Source of the DNA: Sporichthyaceae bacterium
Lineage (GTDB): Bacteria; Actinomycetota; Actinomycetes; JACCUZ01
Direction: 5' to 3'
NCBI GenBank assembly: GCA_013698395.1
Contig: JACCUZ010000063.1
Coordinates: 1-17,593, forward strand
Length of the DNA stretch: 17,593 bases
This document shows, one piece after another, positions 6,347 through 13,952 of this stretch. The notes below the pieces were generated by a model. It worked only from the letters and a program-made list of their open reading frames with translations. It had not been told where the DNA came from and made no database searches. Numbering within the stretch: position 1 is the stretch's first letter; the number at the start of each line of letters is the position of its first letter. A program made the translations under genes and the position numbers.

Positions 6347-7830
6347 CCACGCCGCCGCACGACCTGGCGGCGCGCCGGGTCTTCGTGACCGTGGGGTCGG
6401 ACCACCATCGCTTCGACCGGCTCGTTCGCTGGGTCGACGCCTGGACGCGAGAGCGCGGCCTGGGCGCTGACGAGGTGCTCGTGCAGCACGGTCCGGCCGA
6501 CCCGCCGGTCACCGCGGCCGGTGTCGACTTCATCCCGCACGACACGCTGCTGCGGCTCATGCACGATGCGGACGTGGTGGTGACACAGGGCGGTCCGATG
6601 TCGATGGTCGAGGCCCGCCAGCAGGGTCGTCGGCCGATCGTGCTGCCCCGGACGGCGTCGCTCGACGAGGTGGTCGACGACCACCAGCACGCGTTCTGCC
6701 AGCGGGTTGCCAGCGAGGGGTGGATCCAGCTGGTCAGTGCCGAGGCTGACCTGCATGCCGCCCTCGACGCGGCGATCGCGGACCCCGCGAAGGTGCGCAT
6801 CGACGAGGACCCCGACCACGTCGCGACCGTCCGAGCCAGCATCAGCCGGTTCGGCCGGATCGCCGACGCCGTGCTCGACACCCGGCGCCGGTCCGTCGCC
6901 GGACGCCCGACGGTGCTCGTGCTCGGTGGTCTCGGCCGGTCCGGCTCGACCCTCCTCGAGCGCGCGCTCGGGGAGACGCCGGGGGTGGCTGCGCTCGGTG
7001 AGGTGCTGCACCTGTGGGAGCGGGGCCTCGTCGAGGACCAGCGGTGCGGGTGCGGCGAGCCGTTCTCCTCCTGTCCGTTCTGGCGCGGCGTCGGTGCCCG
7101 CGCGTTCGGCGGGTGGGGCGAGGTCGACCCCAGCGGCGCATTCGAGGACCGGCGTTCGGTCGTCCGCAACCGTAATGTTGTCGCGCTCGTCACTGGCGTC
7201 GCAGCGCCCGCCTGGCGCCTGCGCCGGGCCCGACTGACCCGCCGGACCTCATCGGTCTTCGCGGCGGCGTCCGAGGTGGCCGGCGCCGGCCTGTTGATCG
7301 ACTCGAGCAAGCACCCGGCGTATGCGATCGCGGTCCGCCGGTGCCTTGCCGACGTGCGTGGCGTGCTGGTCGTGCGAGACCCGCGCGGAGTGGCCTACTC
7401 GTGGAGCAAGACCGTCGTCAGGCCGGAGATCGACGGGGGACAGGCGCACATGCCGCGCTACGGGGTCGTCGCCTCGACGCTGCGGTGGTCGCTCTATGCA
7501 GTCCTGTTCGAGGCCCTGCGGCTGCTGCGCGTCCCAGTCATGGTCGTCCGGTACGAGGACCTGCTGCGCGACCCGCCCGGGACGGTCGGCTCCGTCCTCG
7601 CGTTCGCCGGGCGACCCGATCTCACCTGCTCGCTCGAGCACCTGAGCGTCAACGCGATCGAGCTGGGCACGCACCACACCGTCGCCGGCAACCCGATGCG
7701 GTTCCAGACCGGGCGGGTCGAGCTCCTTGTGGACGAGGCGTGGCGGACCGCGATGTCCGTCCACGATCGCGCGGTGGTCTCCCGGCTTACCACGACCCTG
7801 CGCCGTCGCTACGGCTACCGCGACGCCTGA
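6343..7830 (+). CDS. Fusion of PssE/Alg13-like glycosyltransferase and sulfotransferase
   Basis: Protein of 495 aa with two domains. Residues 1 to about 165 match the catalytic PssE/Alg13 type: RVFVTVGSDHHRFDRLV (about 11-27), then VVVTQGGPMSMVEA and RRPIVLPR (about 77-104), the UDP-sugar-binding face. These domains normally form a stand-alone protein of about 160 aa. After a short Arg-rich linker, residues 190-495 form a sulfotransferase: VLVLGGLGRSGSTLLE (about 192) is the 5'-phosphosulfate loop and LVVRDPRGVAYSW (about 342-354) is the 3'-phosphate-binding motif of PAPS enzymes. A cysteine pattern CGCG-x6-C-P-F-W (about 231-245) is common in bacterial sulfotransferases. The GTG start lies in a GTGA overlap with the PssD-like gene. 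The frame is open throughout with no internal start or break at the junction, so this looks like a true fusion. It implies that sugar addition and sulfation are coupled. Confidence 0.85.
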   Translation: MTTPPHDLAARRVFVTVGSDHHRFDRLVRWVDAWTRERGLGADEVLVQHGPADPPVTAAGVDFIPHDTLLRLMHDADVVVTQGGPMSMVEARQQGRRPIVLPRTASLDEVVDDHQHAFCQRVASEGWIQLVSAEADLHAALDAAIADPAKVRIDEDPDHVATVRASISRFGRIADAVLDTRRRSVAGRPTVLVLGGLGRSGSTLLERALGETPGVAALGEVLHLWERGLVEDQRCGCGEPFSSCPFWRGVGARAFGGWGEVDPSGAFEDRRSVVRNRNVVALVTGVAAPAWRLRRARLTRRTSSVFAAASEVAGAGLLIDSSKHPAYAIAVRRCLADVRGVLVVRDPRGVAYSWSKTVVRPEIDGGQAHMPRYGVVASTLRWSLYAVLFEALRLLRVPVMVVRYEDLLRDPPGTVGSVLAFAGRPDLTCSLEHLSVNAIELGTHHTVAGNPMRFQTGRVELLVDEAWRTAMSVHDRAVVSRLTTTLRRRYGYRDA

Positions 7831-7841
7831 CGCCTGGCACG

Positions 7842-7865
7842 GGCGCTGGCGCTGGCGCTGGCGCT
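7842..7865. repeat. Four tandem copies of GGCGCT
   Basis: Four exact copies of the hexamer lie in the 64-base gap between two convergent genes. A 7-bp stem (CGGGCGC at 7840-7846 with GCGCCCG at 7887-7893) spans it. It may be a slippage-prone microsatellite. A terminator role is possible but weakly supported because the loop would be 40 bases. Confidence 0.6.
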
Positions 7866-7894
7866 GAGCACCTCACGTCCGACGCCGCGCCCGG

Positions 7895-8878
7895 CTAGAT
7901 GCCGCGGCCGCGGGCGTTCAGGACCTGCATGACTCGCTCGGCGCTGACCAGACCGGAGGCGACGACCAGCGCGAGCGGCCCGCGCGGCTCGATGGGGTTG
8001 TGGCGCAGCGAGACAAGCGCTGCGCGGGACGCCTCGACCCGTCGCCCGGACGCAGCGAGCGCAAACGCGCGCTGACCCTGTACCCAGGCGACACCGCGCC
8101 GGTCGTTCGCGATCTCCGGGTGCTTCGCGAGCAGGTAGCCCAGACCGTCGATCATCGCATCCCAACGCCGCGAGAAGTACGACCCTGGATGCCACAGCAC
8201 GTCCGCGAGCACCTCCGGCACGACGACGATCCGCCCGAACCGGGCGACCCGCAGCAGGAGGTCGTAGTCCTCGCCGTAGCCGTACGGGATCGCCTCATCG
8301 ACCAGGCCGAGCGGCCCGAGCAGGTCGGCCCGTCGCAGGAGGTACGTCGACGGGTGCGCGCCGGTGAGACGGCTGTGCGCGAGAGTATGCACATCGATGA
8401 CCGCCCCCGGAGGGCACCGCTCACGGACGGCGTCGCCGTAGGTGATCTTGATGCCGCCTACCGCCATGATCGCGTCGGCCGCACGCATCGCGGTCACCTG
8501 TTTGGTGATCTTCGCCGGCACCCACGCGTCGTCGTCGTCGCAGAACGCGATCAGCTCGCCGGCCGCTGCTTTGATACCGGTGTTGCGAGCGCCGGCCAGC
8601 CCGGCGGCGCGTTCGTTCGCGATCACTCGGACTTGCCGTCGCGGAGTCGCGGCCGTCCCGGCGACGTCGCGGACCGGCGCCTGGTCGAAGACGACGACCA
8701 CCTCGACGACGCCAGCGTAGTCCTGGCCCAGGGCAGCGGCGACCGCCTTGGCCAAGAGCTCCGGCCGGTCGCGGGTGGCGATGATCGCGCTGACGCGCGG
8801 CCACTCGGGTGCGGGAGCGCCGGCCCGGCCGGGCTGTCCGTGCCCGTCGGCGGGTCCGTGGCCGGGCGCTACGATCAC
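7895..8878 (-). CDS. Family 2 glycosyltransferase (GT-A fold)
   Basis: Protein of 327 aa. VSAIIATRDRPELL (about 29-42) is the nucleotide-sugar-binding start of the GT2 domain. AGARNTGIKAA followed by FCDDDDAW (about 111-118) gives the metal-binding D-x-D region, and GYGEDYDLLLR (about 200-210) supplies the catalytic ED motif. The C-terminal 100 residues are helical and without a membrane segment. The enzyme should add a sugar from a nucleotide donor to the growing lipid-linked repeat unit on the cytoplasmic side. The GTG start at 8878 has no clear ribosome binding site and the first 25 residues are low-complexity Gly/Pro, so the true start could be later. It is alone on its strand, between the two sulfotransferase genes. 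Donor and acceptor are unknown. Confidence 0.87.
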   Translation of the reverse strand: MIVAPGHGPADGHGQPGRAGAPAPEWPRVSAIIATRDRPELLAKAVAAALGQDYAGVVEVVVVFDQAPVRDVAGTAATPRRQVRVIANERAAGLAGARNTGIKAAAGELIAFCDDDDAWVPAKITKQVTAMRAADAIMAVGGIKITYGDAVRERCPPGAVIDVHTLAHSRLTGAHPSTYLLRRADLLGPLGLVDEAIPYGYGEDYDLLLRVARFGRIVVVPEVLADVLWHPGSYFSRRWDAMIDGLGYLLAKHPEIANDRRGVAWVQGQRAFALAASGRRVEASRAALVSLRHNPIEPRGPLALVVASGLVSAERVMQVLNARGRGI

Positions 8879-8893
8879 GCCGTACAGGCTATC

Positions 8894-8910
8894 CGGGCGG
8901 TGATCGCCCG
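8894..8910. promoter_or_regulatory. Small hairpin/operator candidate between divergent genes
   Basis: CGGGCG (8894-8899) and CGCCCG (8905-8910) are exact complements with a 5-base loop, in the 63-base gap shared by the GT2 gene (-) and the second sulfotransferase (+). An 8-base palindrome ATGATCAT lies at 8920-8927, just ahead of the GGGGGG ribosome binding site (8932-8937) of the GTG start at 8942. Both could be operator elements; neither matches a regulator site I know. Confidence 0.3.
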
Positions 8911-8941
8911 AATCGGCAGATGATCATTCTCGGGGGGCGGA

Positions 8942-9922
8942 GTGGCGACTCCGCCAGCCCAGGACCGGTCCGCCGGTCCGCTGCTCGTCACCGGCCTGCC
9001 GCGCAGCGGTACGAGCTGGGTCGGGAAGATGCTCGAGGCCAGCGGTGAGATCGTCTACGTCAACGAGCCGATGAACCCGGCGCATCCGCCCGGCCGGTCG
9101 CCGGGCATCCTCGACGCCGACGTCGGGCACCGCTTCCACTACGTCTGCGCCGACAACGAGGCGGCCTGGTTGCCGGCATTCCGGCACACGCTTGCGCTCC
9201 GCTACCGACCTGTGCGTGAGCTGCGCCGCAACCACCGGCCGTATGACCTCGCGCGCGCCGCGAAGTACGCGTGGGCGTTCGCGGTCGGTCGGCTCCGCGG
9301 GAGGCGGGTGCTGCTCGACGATCCGTATGCGCTCGCCTCGACGCCGTGGCTCGTCGACCGGCTGGGCTGCACGGCGGTGGTGCTGGTGCGTGATCCCGTG
9401 TCGCTCGCCAGCAGCTGGCGCAAGCTGGGCTGGCACGTCGACCCGGGCGAGCTGCTCGCCCAGCCGCTCCTGGTCCGCGACTACCTCGGTCCGTACGAGG
9501 AGCAGCTCGCTGCGTGCTCGGGAGCGGCGGGGGAGCGCGACCGGGTTGGCGCGGCCGCGGCGCTGTGGCGGGCCACCACCGGCATCTTGCTCGATGTCGC
9601 TGACTCGCGCCCCGGTGTCATCGTTCGTCGGTACGAGACGCTCGCCGGCGACCCCATGTCCGAGCTGGGTGCGCTCTACGGGCGGCTCGGCCTGAGCTGG
9701 TCACCGCGGGCGCGAGCGCGGGTGGACGCCGCGACGAGCGGCTCGATCGCCTCGAGCTCACGGGGGTTCGCGTGGAGCCTGCGCGGCGGGCCGTCGCGGA
9801 CCGCGTACCGGCCGATGGACTCGCGCGCGGCGCTCGCCACCGGCGGCGCGGCACTGCGACCCGACGAGGCGGCCCGCATCCGCGAACTCACCGCGGACGT
9901 GTTCGCCCGGATCGGACCATGA
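8942..9922 (+). CDS. PAPS-dependent sulfotransferase (second of three)
   Basis: Protein of 326 aa. LLVTGLPRSGTSWVGKML (about 14-31) is a textbook 5'-phosphosulfate-binding loop. VVLVRDPVSLASSW (about 146-158) is the 3'-phosphate-binding motif, with VRDP and the following serine conserved. VIVRRYETLAGDP (about 223-235) matches the late R-Y-E-x-L-x-x-x-P element of this family. The enzyme should transfer sulfate from PAPS to a hydroxyl or amino group of a carbohydrate; no signal peptide is seen, so it would act in the cytoplasm. The GTG start is supported by the G-rich site ending 4 bases upstream. It is divergent from the GT2 gene and convergent with the second Wzz-type gene. It differs in sequence from the other two sulfotransferases in the window, so it is not a recent duplicate. 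Confidence 0.9.
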   Translation: MATPPAQDRSAGPLLVTGLPRSGTSWVGKMLEASGEIVYVNEPMNPAHPPGRSPGILDADVGHRFHYVCADNEAAWLPAFRHTLALRYRPVRELRRNHRPYDLARAAKYAWAFAVGRLRGRRVLLDDPYALASTPWLVDRLGCTAVVLVRDPVSLASSWRKLGWHVDPGELLAQPLLVRDYLGPYEEQLAACSGAAGERDRVGAAAALWRATTGILLDVADSRPGVIVRRYETLAGDPMSELGALYGRLGLSWSPRARARVDAATSGSIASSSRGFAWSLRGGPSRTAYRPMDSRAALATGGAALRPDEAARIRELTADVFARIGP

Positions 9923-9960
9923 TCGAGCACCAGGTCCGAGCTGGTCGTGGTCCCGTGGTG

Positions 9961-10794
9961 TCACTCTCGCGCCGGCCGGCGGCTGCGGCGAAGCGCAAGC
10001 ACCTGGTCGGCGATGCTGCCGGCACCGAGACCTACCACCGCGCCGAGCAGCGCTCCGGAGGCGAGCGTGGCCAGACCCATCGGACGCCCGGGGGGGCCGA
10101 GCACGGTCGCGGGAAGCACGACTCGCCCTGGGTCGGCGGCACCCGTCACCGTTCGGGCCAGCTCGGCCTGCAGCTCGCTGAGTGTGTCAGTAAGCTCCTG
10201 CTCCTCGATCAGCTCGCCGGTGAGTAGGACGCCACCGGACGCCGACGCGGTCGCACGAAGCGCGACGAGGCGGTCAGACACGCTCCCAACTTGCTCCTCC
10301 AGCCGCGCCCTGGCCGCCTCGCCGCGTACGTTCGCGGCGTCAGCGCGCACGCGGAGGAACTCATCGGCGATCGCCGCCGCAGCGGCCACCGCCAGCTCCG
10401 GCCGGACGTCGGAGACGCGAACGACGAGCACCCGCGAGTCGGCGATGGCGCTCACCACGGTCTCGCGCTCGAGTGCCTCGATACCGCCGGGGAAGCCGGT
10501 CGCCTGCGCGGCCCGGCCGAGCACCCGGACCGAGGTGAGCACCTGGGCGTCGGAGTCGAGCGAGATGAGGTTCGGGCGCTCGAGGTCGACGCCCGGGCTG
10601 ACCTCCTGTGGTGTGACGACGATAGTGGTCACTGCCGTCGAGATCCCGGGCTGACCGAAGAACAGGACGGTGCCGATCAGCGCACCGAGCACCAGCGCGA
10701 CGACGAGAAGCCGGCGGTGGCGCCGCAGAAACACCCCGTACGAGCGGCTGTCCGGCGACTCCACGGATCGGGTCGGTGGGCTGGACTCCCTCAC
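9961..10794 (-). CDS. Second Wzz-type chain-length determinant, no kinase domain
   Basis: Protein of 277 aa with the two-membrane-segment layout of Wzz co-polymerases: a first segment at about 27-46 (LLVVALVLGALIGTVLFF), an Ala-rich helical extracytoplasmic region (about 130-205) and a second segment at about 240-262, followed by a short basic tail. There is no NTPase domain. The GTG at 10794 is chosen because it overlaps the stop of the upstream phosphotransferase gene as GTGA; longer in-frame starts would lie inside that gene. It probably works with the polymerase to control polymer length or export. Its presence beside the Wzz/kinase-like protein at 3961-5643 gives this locus two such proteins. 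Family assignment rests on topology and general resemblance more than a strict motif. Confidence 0.75.
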   Translation of the reverse strand: MRESSPPTRSVESPDSRSYGVFLRRHRRLLVVALVLGALIGTVLFFGQPGISTAVTTIVVTPQEVSPGVDLERPNLISLDSDAQVLTSVRVLGRAAQATGFPGGIEALERETVVSAIADSRVLVVRVSDVRPELAVAAAAAIADEFLRVRADAANVRGEAARARLEEQVGSVSDRLVALRATASASGGVLLTGELIEEQELTDTLSELQAELARTVTGAADPGRVVLPATVLGPPGRPMGLATLASGALLGAVVGLGAGSIADQVLALRRSRRPARE

Positions 10795-12035
10795 GCCGCT
10801 GCGTCCGACTCGCTGACCTCGTCCGGCGTCGAGGCAAGTTGGAGCCGTCTCGCCGCGACTTCGAGGTACCAATCCGCCATCCGGCCGACCAGCGCCGTAC
10901 CGGCGTCGCCGGCATCGATCGCGAGGCGAGTCGCCAGGTCAACCAGATAGGCCATGACGACGGTCCGCCCGGCCGCCTCGGATGCGTGGGCGCTCGACCA
11001 CGGAGCGAGCACGGCCCGGACCGCCTCCTCGGCATCGTGCACGGCGCTCATCGCGAGCGGCAGGTCCCCGATCCGGCGGAGGCGTACGTGGGCGGTGAAA
11101 TGAGCCGCATCCACCCCGGCGGGTGTGTCGCGGGTGAACCGCTCCCAGTCCCACACAAGTGGCCGATCGCCGGACCAGGACATGTTCCAGGGGCCCCAGT
11201 CCCCGTGACAGCCGCCATGCACGAGCGGCTGGTCGCCATGCCGGGTGACGAGTGCGTCGAGGGTCCATCGGATGCGCGCCGCGACCTCGGGACCGGCGCC
11301 GGGCAGCTGCTCGCCGATGCGTGCCGTCCACGGGCTGTCGCGAAGCGAGCACACCGCCGTTCCCAGGGCCTGGACGACCTCACGCATCGCCTCCACGGGG
11401 ACGAGCCGGCCACGGCCGCGGCTGCCGCGCAATGCGCCCATGAGGAGCACCTCGTGCCCCCGCCACTGGCCGGCATGGAGCACGGCCGGGACGTCGAGCG
11501 AGGTGAGGTGCGCCGCCGCCAGCAGCCGAAGGCCGCTGCTCTCGTGGGCAACCAGTCGGGCCGCCAGGGGCGTGATGCCGATCTTGCAGAAGCCGATCTC
11601 GGCGCCCGTCGTGAGGTGGACGCCGACCACTGGCTTAGCATTGGCGCGGGCCGCGCCGCTGTGCAGGGACAGCCTCACGGCATCGCCGACGAACCTCGCC
11701 AAGTAGGTCTCGACTGAGTCCGCGCCGACCGGGCCGGCAGTCACGACGTCGCGGAAGACACGTTGACCCAGCCGATGTCCAGCGACCGCCGCGACGGCGC
11801 GTCTGCCGAGGACGTCGTGGAGCCGGTCGTTGGCGGAGTCGCGGCGGATCGCTGCCCGGGTGGCTTCCGGGCTGTCGACCGGCACGAGAAGCCTGGGGTG
11901 GCGGCGCGAGACCAACAGACGGAAGCGGCGCATCCCTGGTGCACCCGCGCCGGCCCCCGATGCCGTGGAAACCCTGGCCCCCGGGTAGAGCACCTCGAGG
12001 TCGGCGAGCAGCGCGTCGAGACGCGTACGGCCCAT
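10791..12035 (-). CDS. APH-fold phosphotransferase family protein
   Basis: Protein of 414 aa from the ATG at 12035; a GTG at 12071 would add 12 residues. Neither start has a strong ribosome binding site. LVHGGCHGDWGPWNMSW (about 270-286) contains the H-G-D-x-x-x-x-N catalytic loop of aminoglycoside phosphotransferase/choline-kinase-like enzymes, and LVWDWE (about 292-297) supplies the metal-binding aspartate. The first 120 residues have no recognised domain. It is translationally coupled (GTGA) to the second Wzz-type gene, so a role in the polysaccharide pathway is more likely than antibiotic resistance, for example phosphorylating a sugar or an alditol-type substituent. This function is inference from context; the substrate is unknown. 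Confidence 0.75.
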   Translation of the reverse strand: MGRTRLDALLADLEVLYPGARVSTASGAGAGAPGMRRFRLLVSRRHPRLLVPVDSPEATRAAIRRDSANDRLHDVLGRRAVAAVAGHRLGQRVFRDVVTAGPVGADSVETYLARFVGDAVRLSLHSGAARANAKPVVGVHLTTGAEIGFCKIGITPLAARLVAHESSGLRLLAAAHLTSLDVPAVLHAGQWRGHEVLLMGALRGSRGRGRLVPVEAMREVVQALGTAVCSLRDSPWTARIGEQLPGAGPEVAARIRWTLDALVTRHGDQPLVHGGCHGDWGPWNMSWSGDRPLVWDWERFTRDTPAGVDAAHFTAHVRLRRIGDLPLAMSAVHDAEEAVRAVLAPWSSAHASEAAGRTVVMAYLVDLATRLAIDAGDAGTALVGRMADWYLEVAARRLQLASTPDEVSESDAAA

Positions 12036-12170
12036 CAGGACTCGCCCAACGAGCAGCCCACAATCGGGCACGCAGCCGTGGGCCGTGCTGTCACCGGCAA
12101 CAAGACGAACCTCTCAAGATGCATACGCTGGCCGATTCGACACTGCCAGACCTGTCGTCGGGGCGCCGCC

Positions 12171-12189
12171 GGAACGACGGAACCGTTCC
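12171..12189. promoter_or_regulatory. Short inverted repeat in divergent intergenic region
   Basis: GGAACG (12171-12176) and CGTTCC (12184-12189) are exact complements with a 7-base spacer. They lie in the 303-base region between the phosphotransferase (-) and the methyltransferase (+), which must hold promoters for both. A dimeric repressor site is possible. I could not place a -35/-10 pair with confidence in this region and see no small gene in it. Confidence 0.25.
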
Positions 12190-12296
12190 AGTTCGGCGAT
12201 TCGGCGGCGCGCGCCGACACTCATGTTGCATGCTGTGCCGTCGCGCTGCACCCTGCTCGCTCGCAGGTTGTGCAGGCAGGTGCTGGGCCTGACGTA

Positions 12297-12324
12297 CGAG
12301 TCGAGTCCGCCGTCGATTCGAGTC
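12297..12324 (+). promoter_or_regulatory. Three CGAGTC hexamers ahead of the methyltransferase
   Basis: CGAGTC occurs at 12297, 12302 (sharing one base) and 12319, directly before the ribosome binding site (CAGGAGAG) of the ATG at 12339. The same hexamer is in the arms of the inverted repeat at 1-32. This may be a shared regulatory half-site or chance in GC-rich DNA. Confidence 0.2.
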
Positions 12325-12338
12325 TCAGGAGAGAGCCG

Positions 12339-13082
12339 ATGCCATCTGTCGAGTGGAACCGTGCAGCCTGGAGCCAGCGGCATGGGTGGGAGCAGCACGG
12401 CGACGAGTGGTCGGGCATGGCGTCCGCCTGCGGGCAGCCCTACGAGTTGTGGAAAGAGGCGCTCGTCGACACCTTCGTCGTGCCGTCGTTGACCCCGGCG
12501 TCGGACGTGCTCGAGATCGCTCCCGGGCACGGGAGGTGGACCGAGCACCTGCTGGCCGGGGCCGGGAGCGTCGTGATCGTCGACATCAACCAGGAGTGCC
12601 TCGACGCCTGCCGGGTCCGCTTCAGCGACGACCCCCGGCTTCGTGGCCACCTCACCACTGGATCGTCGCTGTCCTTCCTCGATGGCCGATCGATCGACTT
12701 CGCCTGGTCGTTCGACTCGTTCGTCCACATGGAGGGCGACGTGATCAAGGGGTACCTGAGCGAGCTCGCGCGGGTCCTGCGGCCCGGTGGTCGGGCCGTG
12801 ATCCATCACGCCGGCCTCCGGCGGTGGAGTCTTCCCCTCGTGCCGGTGACCCGCCGCCTGGGGCTGGTCGGCCGAGTCGTCCAGCGGCTGGCCGGGCAGG
12901 GGCGGTGGCGCGACAGCGGAAACCGGTCACCGGTGGCACGCGAGGACGTCGCCAGCTGGGCACGCGTGGTCGGGCTCACCGTCGAGCGCCAGACGCAGTG
13001 CTGGGGCGATCGCGGCCAGTACGACGTCCGGAAGTACGGCGACTGGATCACCATCCTGAACAAGCCCGACGCGAAGGTCTAG
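12339..13082 (+). CDS. Class I SAM-dependent methyltransferase
   Basis: Protein of 247 aa. VLEIAPGHGRWTEHL (about 57-71) is the SAM-binding motif I, VVIVDINQECLDACR (about 78-92) carries the acidic residue that holds the ribose, and LARVLRPGGRAVIHH (about 141-155) is the post-motif region typical of this fold. The ATG is supported by AGGAGAG 7 bases upstream. The N-terminal stretch (WNRAAWSQRHGWEQHGDEWS) is polar and probably substrate-facing. Context suggests it methylates a sugar of the repeat unit, on oxygen or on a terminal residue to cap the chain; this is inference. Its stop (12080 region is upstream; stop at 13080-13082) abuts the stop of the convergent sulfotransferase with no base between. 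Confidence 0.87.
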   Translation: MPSVEWNRAAWSQRHGWEQHGDEWSGMASACGQPYELWKEALVDTFVVPSLTPASDVLEIAPGHGRWTEHLLAGAGSVVIVDINQECLDACRVRFSDDPRLRGHLTTGSSLSFLDGRSIDFAWSFDSFVHMEGDVIKGYLSELARVLRPGGRAVIHHAGLRRWSLPLVPVTRRLGLVGRVVQRLAGQGRWRDSGNRSPVAREDVASWARVVGLTVERQTQCWGDRGQYDVRKYGDWITILNKPDAKV

Positions 13083-13952
13083 TCAGCGGCGCCACGTGGG
13101 GTCGCGCTCGAGCAGTCGCGCCAGCTGCTCGTCGTGCGGCTGGAAGTAGGTGGCCAGCTCCTCCCGGACCGTGGCCGGCAGCGCACCGCTCGGCCGGGCG
13201 TTTGCCCTTGGCATCGGGCCTGGGTCCCACGCGGCGAGGCCGATGTGGTCGAGCAGGCGAGCCCACCCGTCGGTTCCCGGCGTGAAGAGCTCCTCGGCCT
13301 CGAGGACGAGCACGCGATCCGCGCCCACCGCGCCGGTCAGCCTCTCGATCTGCTCGGCGTAGTGACCGCGCCGACGGTACGCGTGATGCTGGTGGTGGAA
13401 CGACTGGTACAAGGGGTCACGCCTGATCCGCTCCACCTCGCCGTCCAGCCGCTCGTCCTCGAGCTCGAGCGCACGCTCGAACGGCTCGGTCTCGAAACCG
13501 CGACCGGTCTCCTGCTTGTGCGCCGACCACGCTCGCTCGACCGGGTCGCGAAGCAGGACGACGAGTCTCGCCGCGGGCAGGTCACGCGCGATTCGCCCGG
13601 GCGCGAGTGGGTGAAAGACGTAGTATGGGCTCGACTCGCCGGTGCGCGCCTGGCCGGTCCGCGCTCGGCGGTCGGCAAGCATCCGGACCGGGAAGTGCCC
13701 GCGGTACCAGTCGAGGCCGCGCGCGTAGTGCGCTGCGGAGTCGAAGAAGTGCACGCCCTTGTGGAAGGCCGGCGGCGTCACGTCCGGGTGCCGGGCAAGG
13801 ACCCGGTGCAGGCTTGTCGTCCCGCTGCGTTGCGCCCCACAGATCAGGTAATCCGGCAGCATGCGCCGGCCCGCGGTGAGTGCGCCCCAGTTCGCGACGG
13901 CGCGGCGGCCCGCACCCTTGACCCCCTCCGGGGCGTCGCGCAGTGTTGTCAT
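13083..13952 (-). CDS. Sulfotransferase domain protein (third of three; heparan/GlcNAc sulfotransferase-like)
   Basis: Protein of 289 aa. DYLICGAQRSGTTSLHRVL (about 33-51) is the 5'-phosphosulfate loop, with HPDVTPP and KGVHFFD following as in heparan-sulfate N-/O-sulfotransferase-like enzymes. GESSPYY (about 104-110) is another hallmark of that group, and LVVLLRDPVERAWSAHKQE (about 126-144) is the 3'-phosphate-binding motif. The ATG overlaps the stop of the upstream ligase/polymerase gene as ATGA, so it is co-translated with it. No signal peptide or membrane segment is visible, so it would use cytoplasmic PAPS. It belongs to a different subgroup from the other two sulfotransferases (HFFD and GESSP motifs are absent in those), suggesting a different sulfation position. 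Confidence 0.92.
   Translation of the reverse strand: MTTLRDAPEGVKGAGRRAVANWGALTAGRRMLPDYLICGAQRSGTTSLHRVLARHPDVTPPAFHKGVHFFDSAAHYARGLDWYRGHFPVRMLADRRARTGQARTGESSPYYVFHPLAPGRIARDLPAARLVVLLRDPVERAWSAHKQETGRGFETEPFERALELEDERLDGEVERIRRDPLYQSFHHQHHAYRRRGHYAEQIERLTGAVGADRVLVLEAEELFTPGTDGWARLLDHIGLAAWDPGPMPRANARPSGALPATVREELATYFQPHDEQLARLLERDPTWRR

Noticed and set aside
9928..9960. Possible terminator between the second sulfotransferase and the second Wzz gene
   Set aside because: Only 5-bp stems can be formed (ACCAG/CTGGT or CACCA/TGGTG) and there is no T-run, so it does not stand out from background.
10791..12035. Antibiotic resistance gene (aminoglycoside phosphotransferase)
   Set aside because: Only the catalytic-fold motifs match; the protein is longer than such enzymes and is translationally coupled to a polysaccharide gene.
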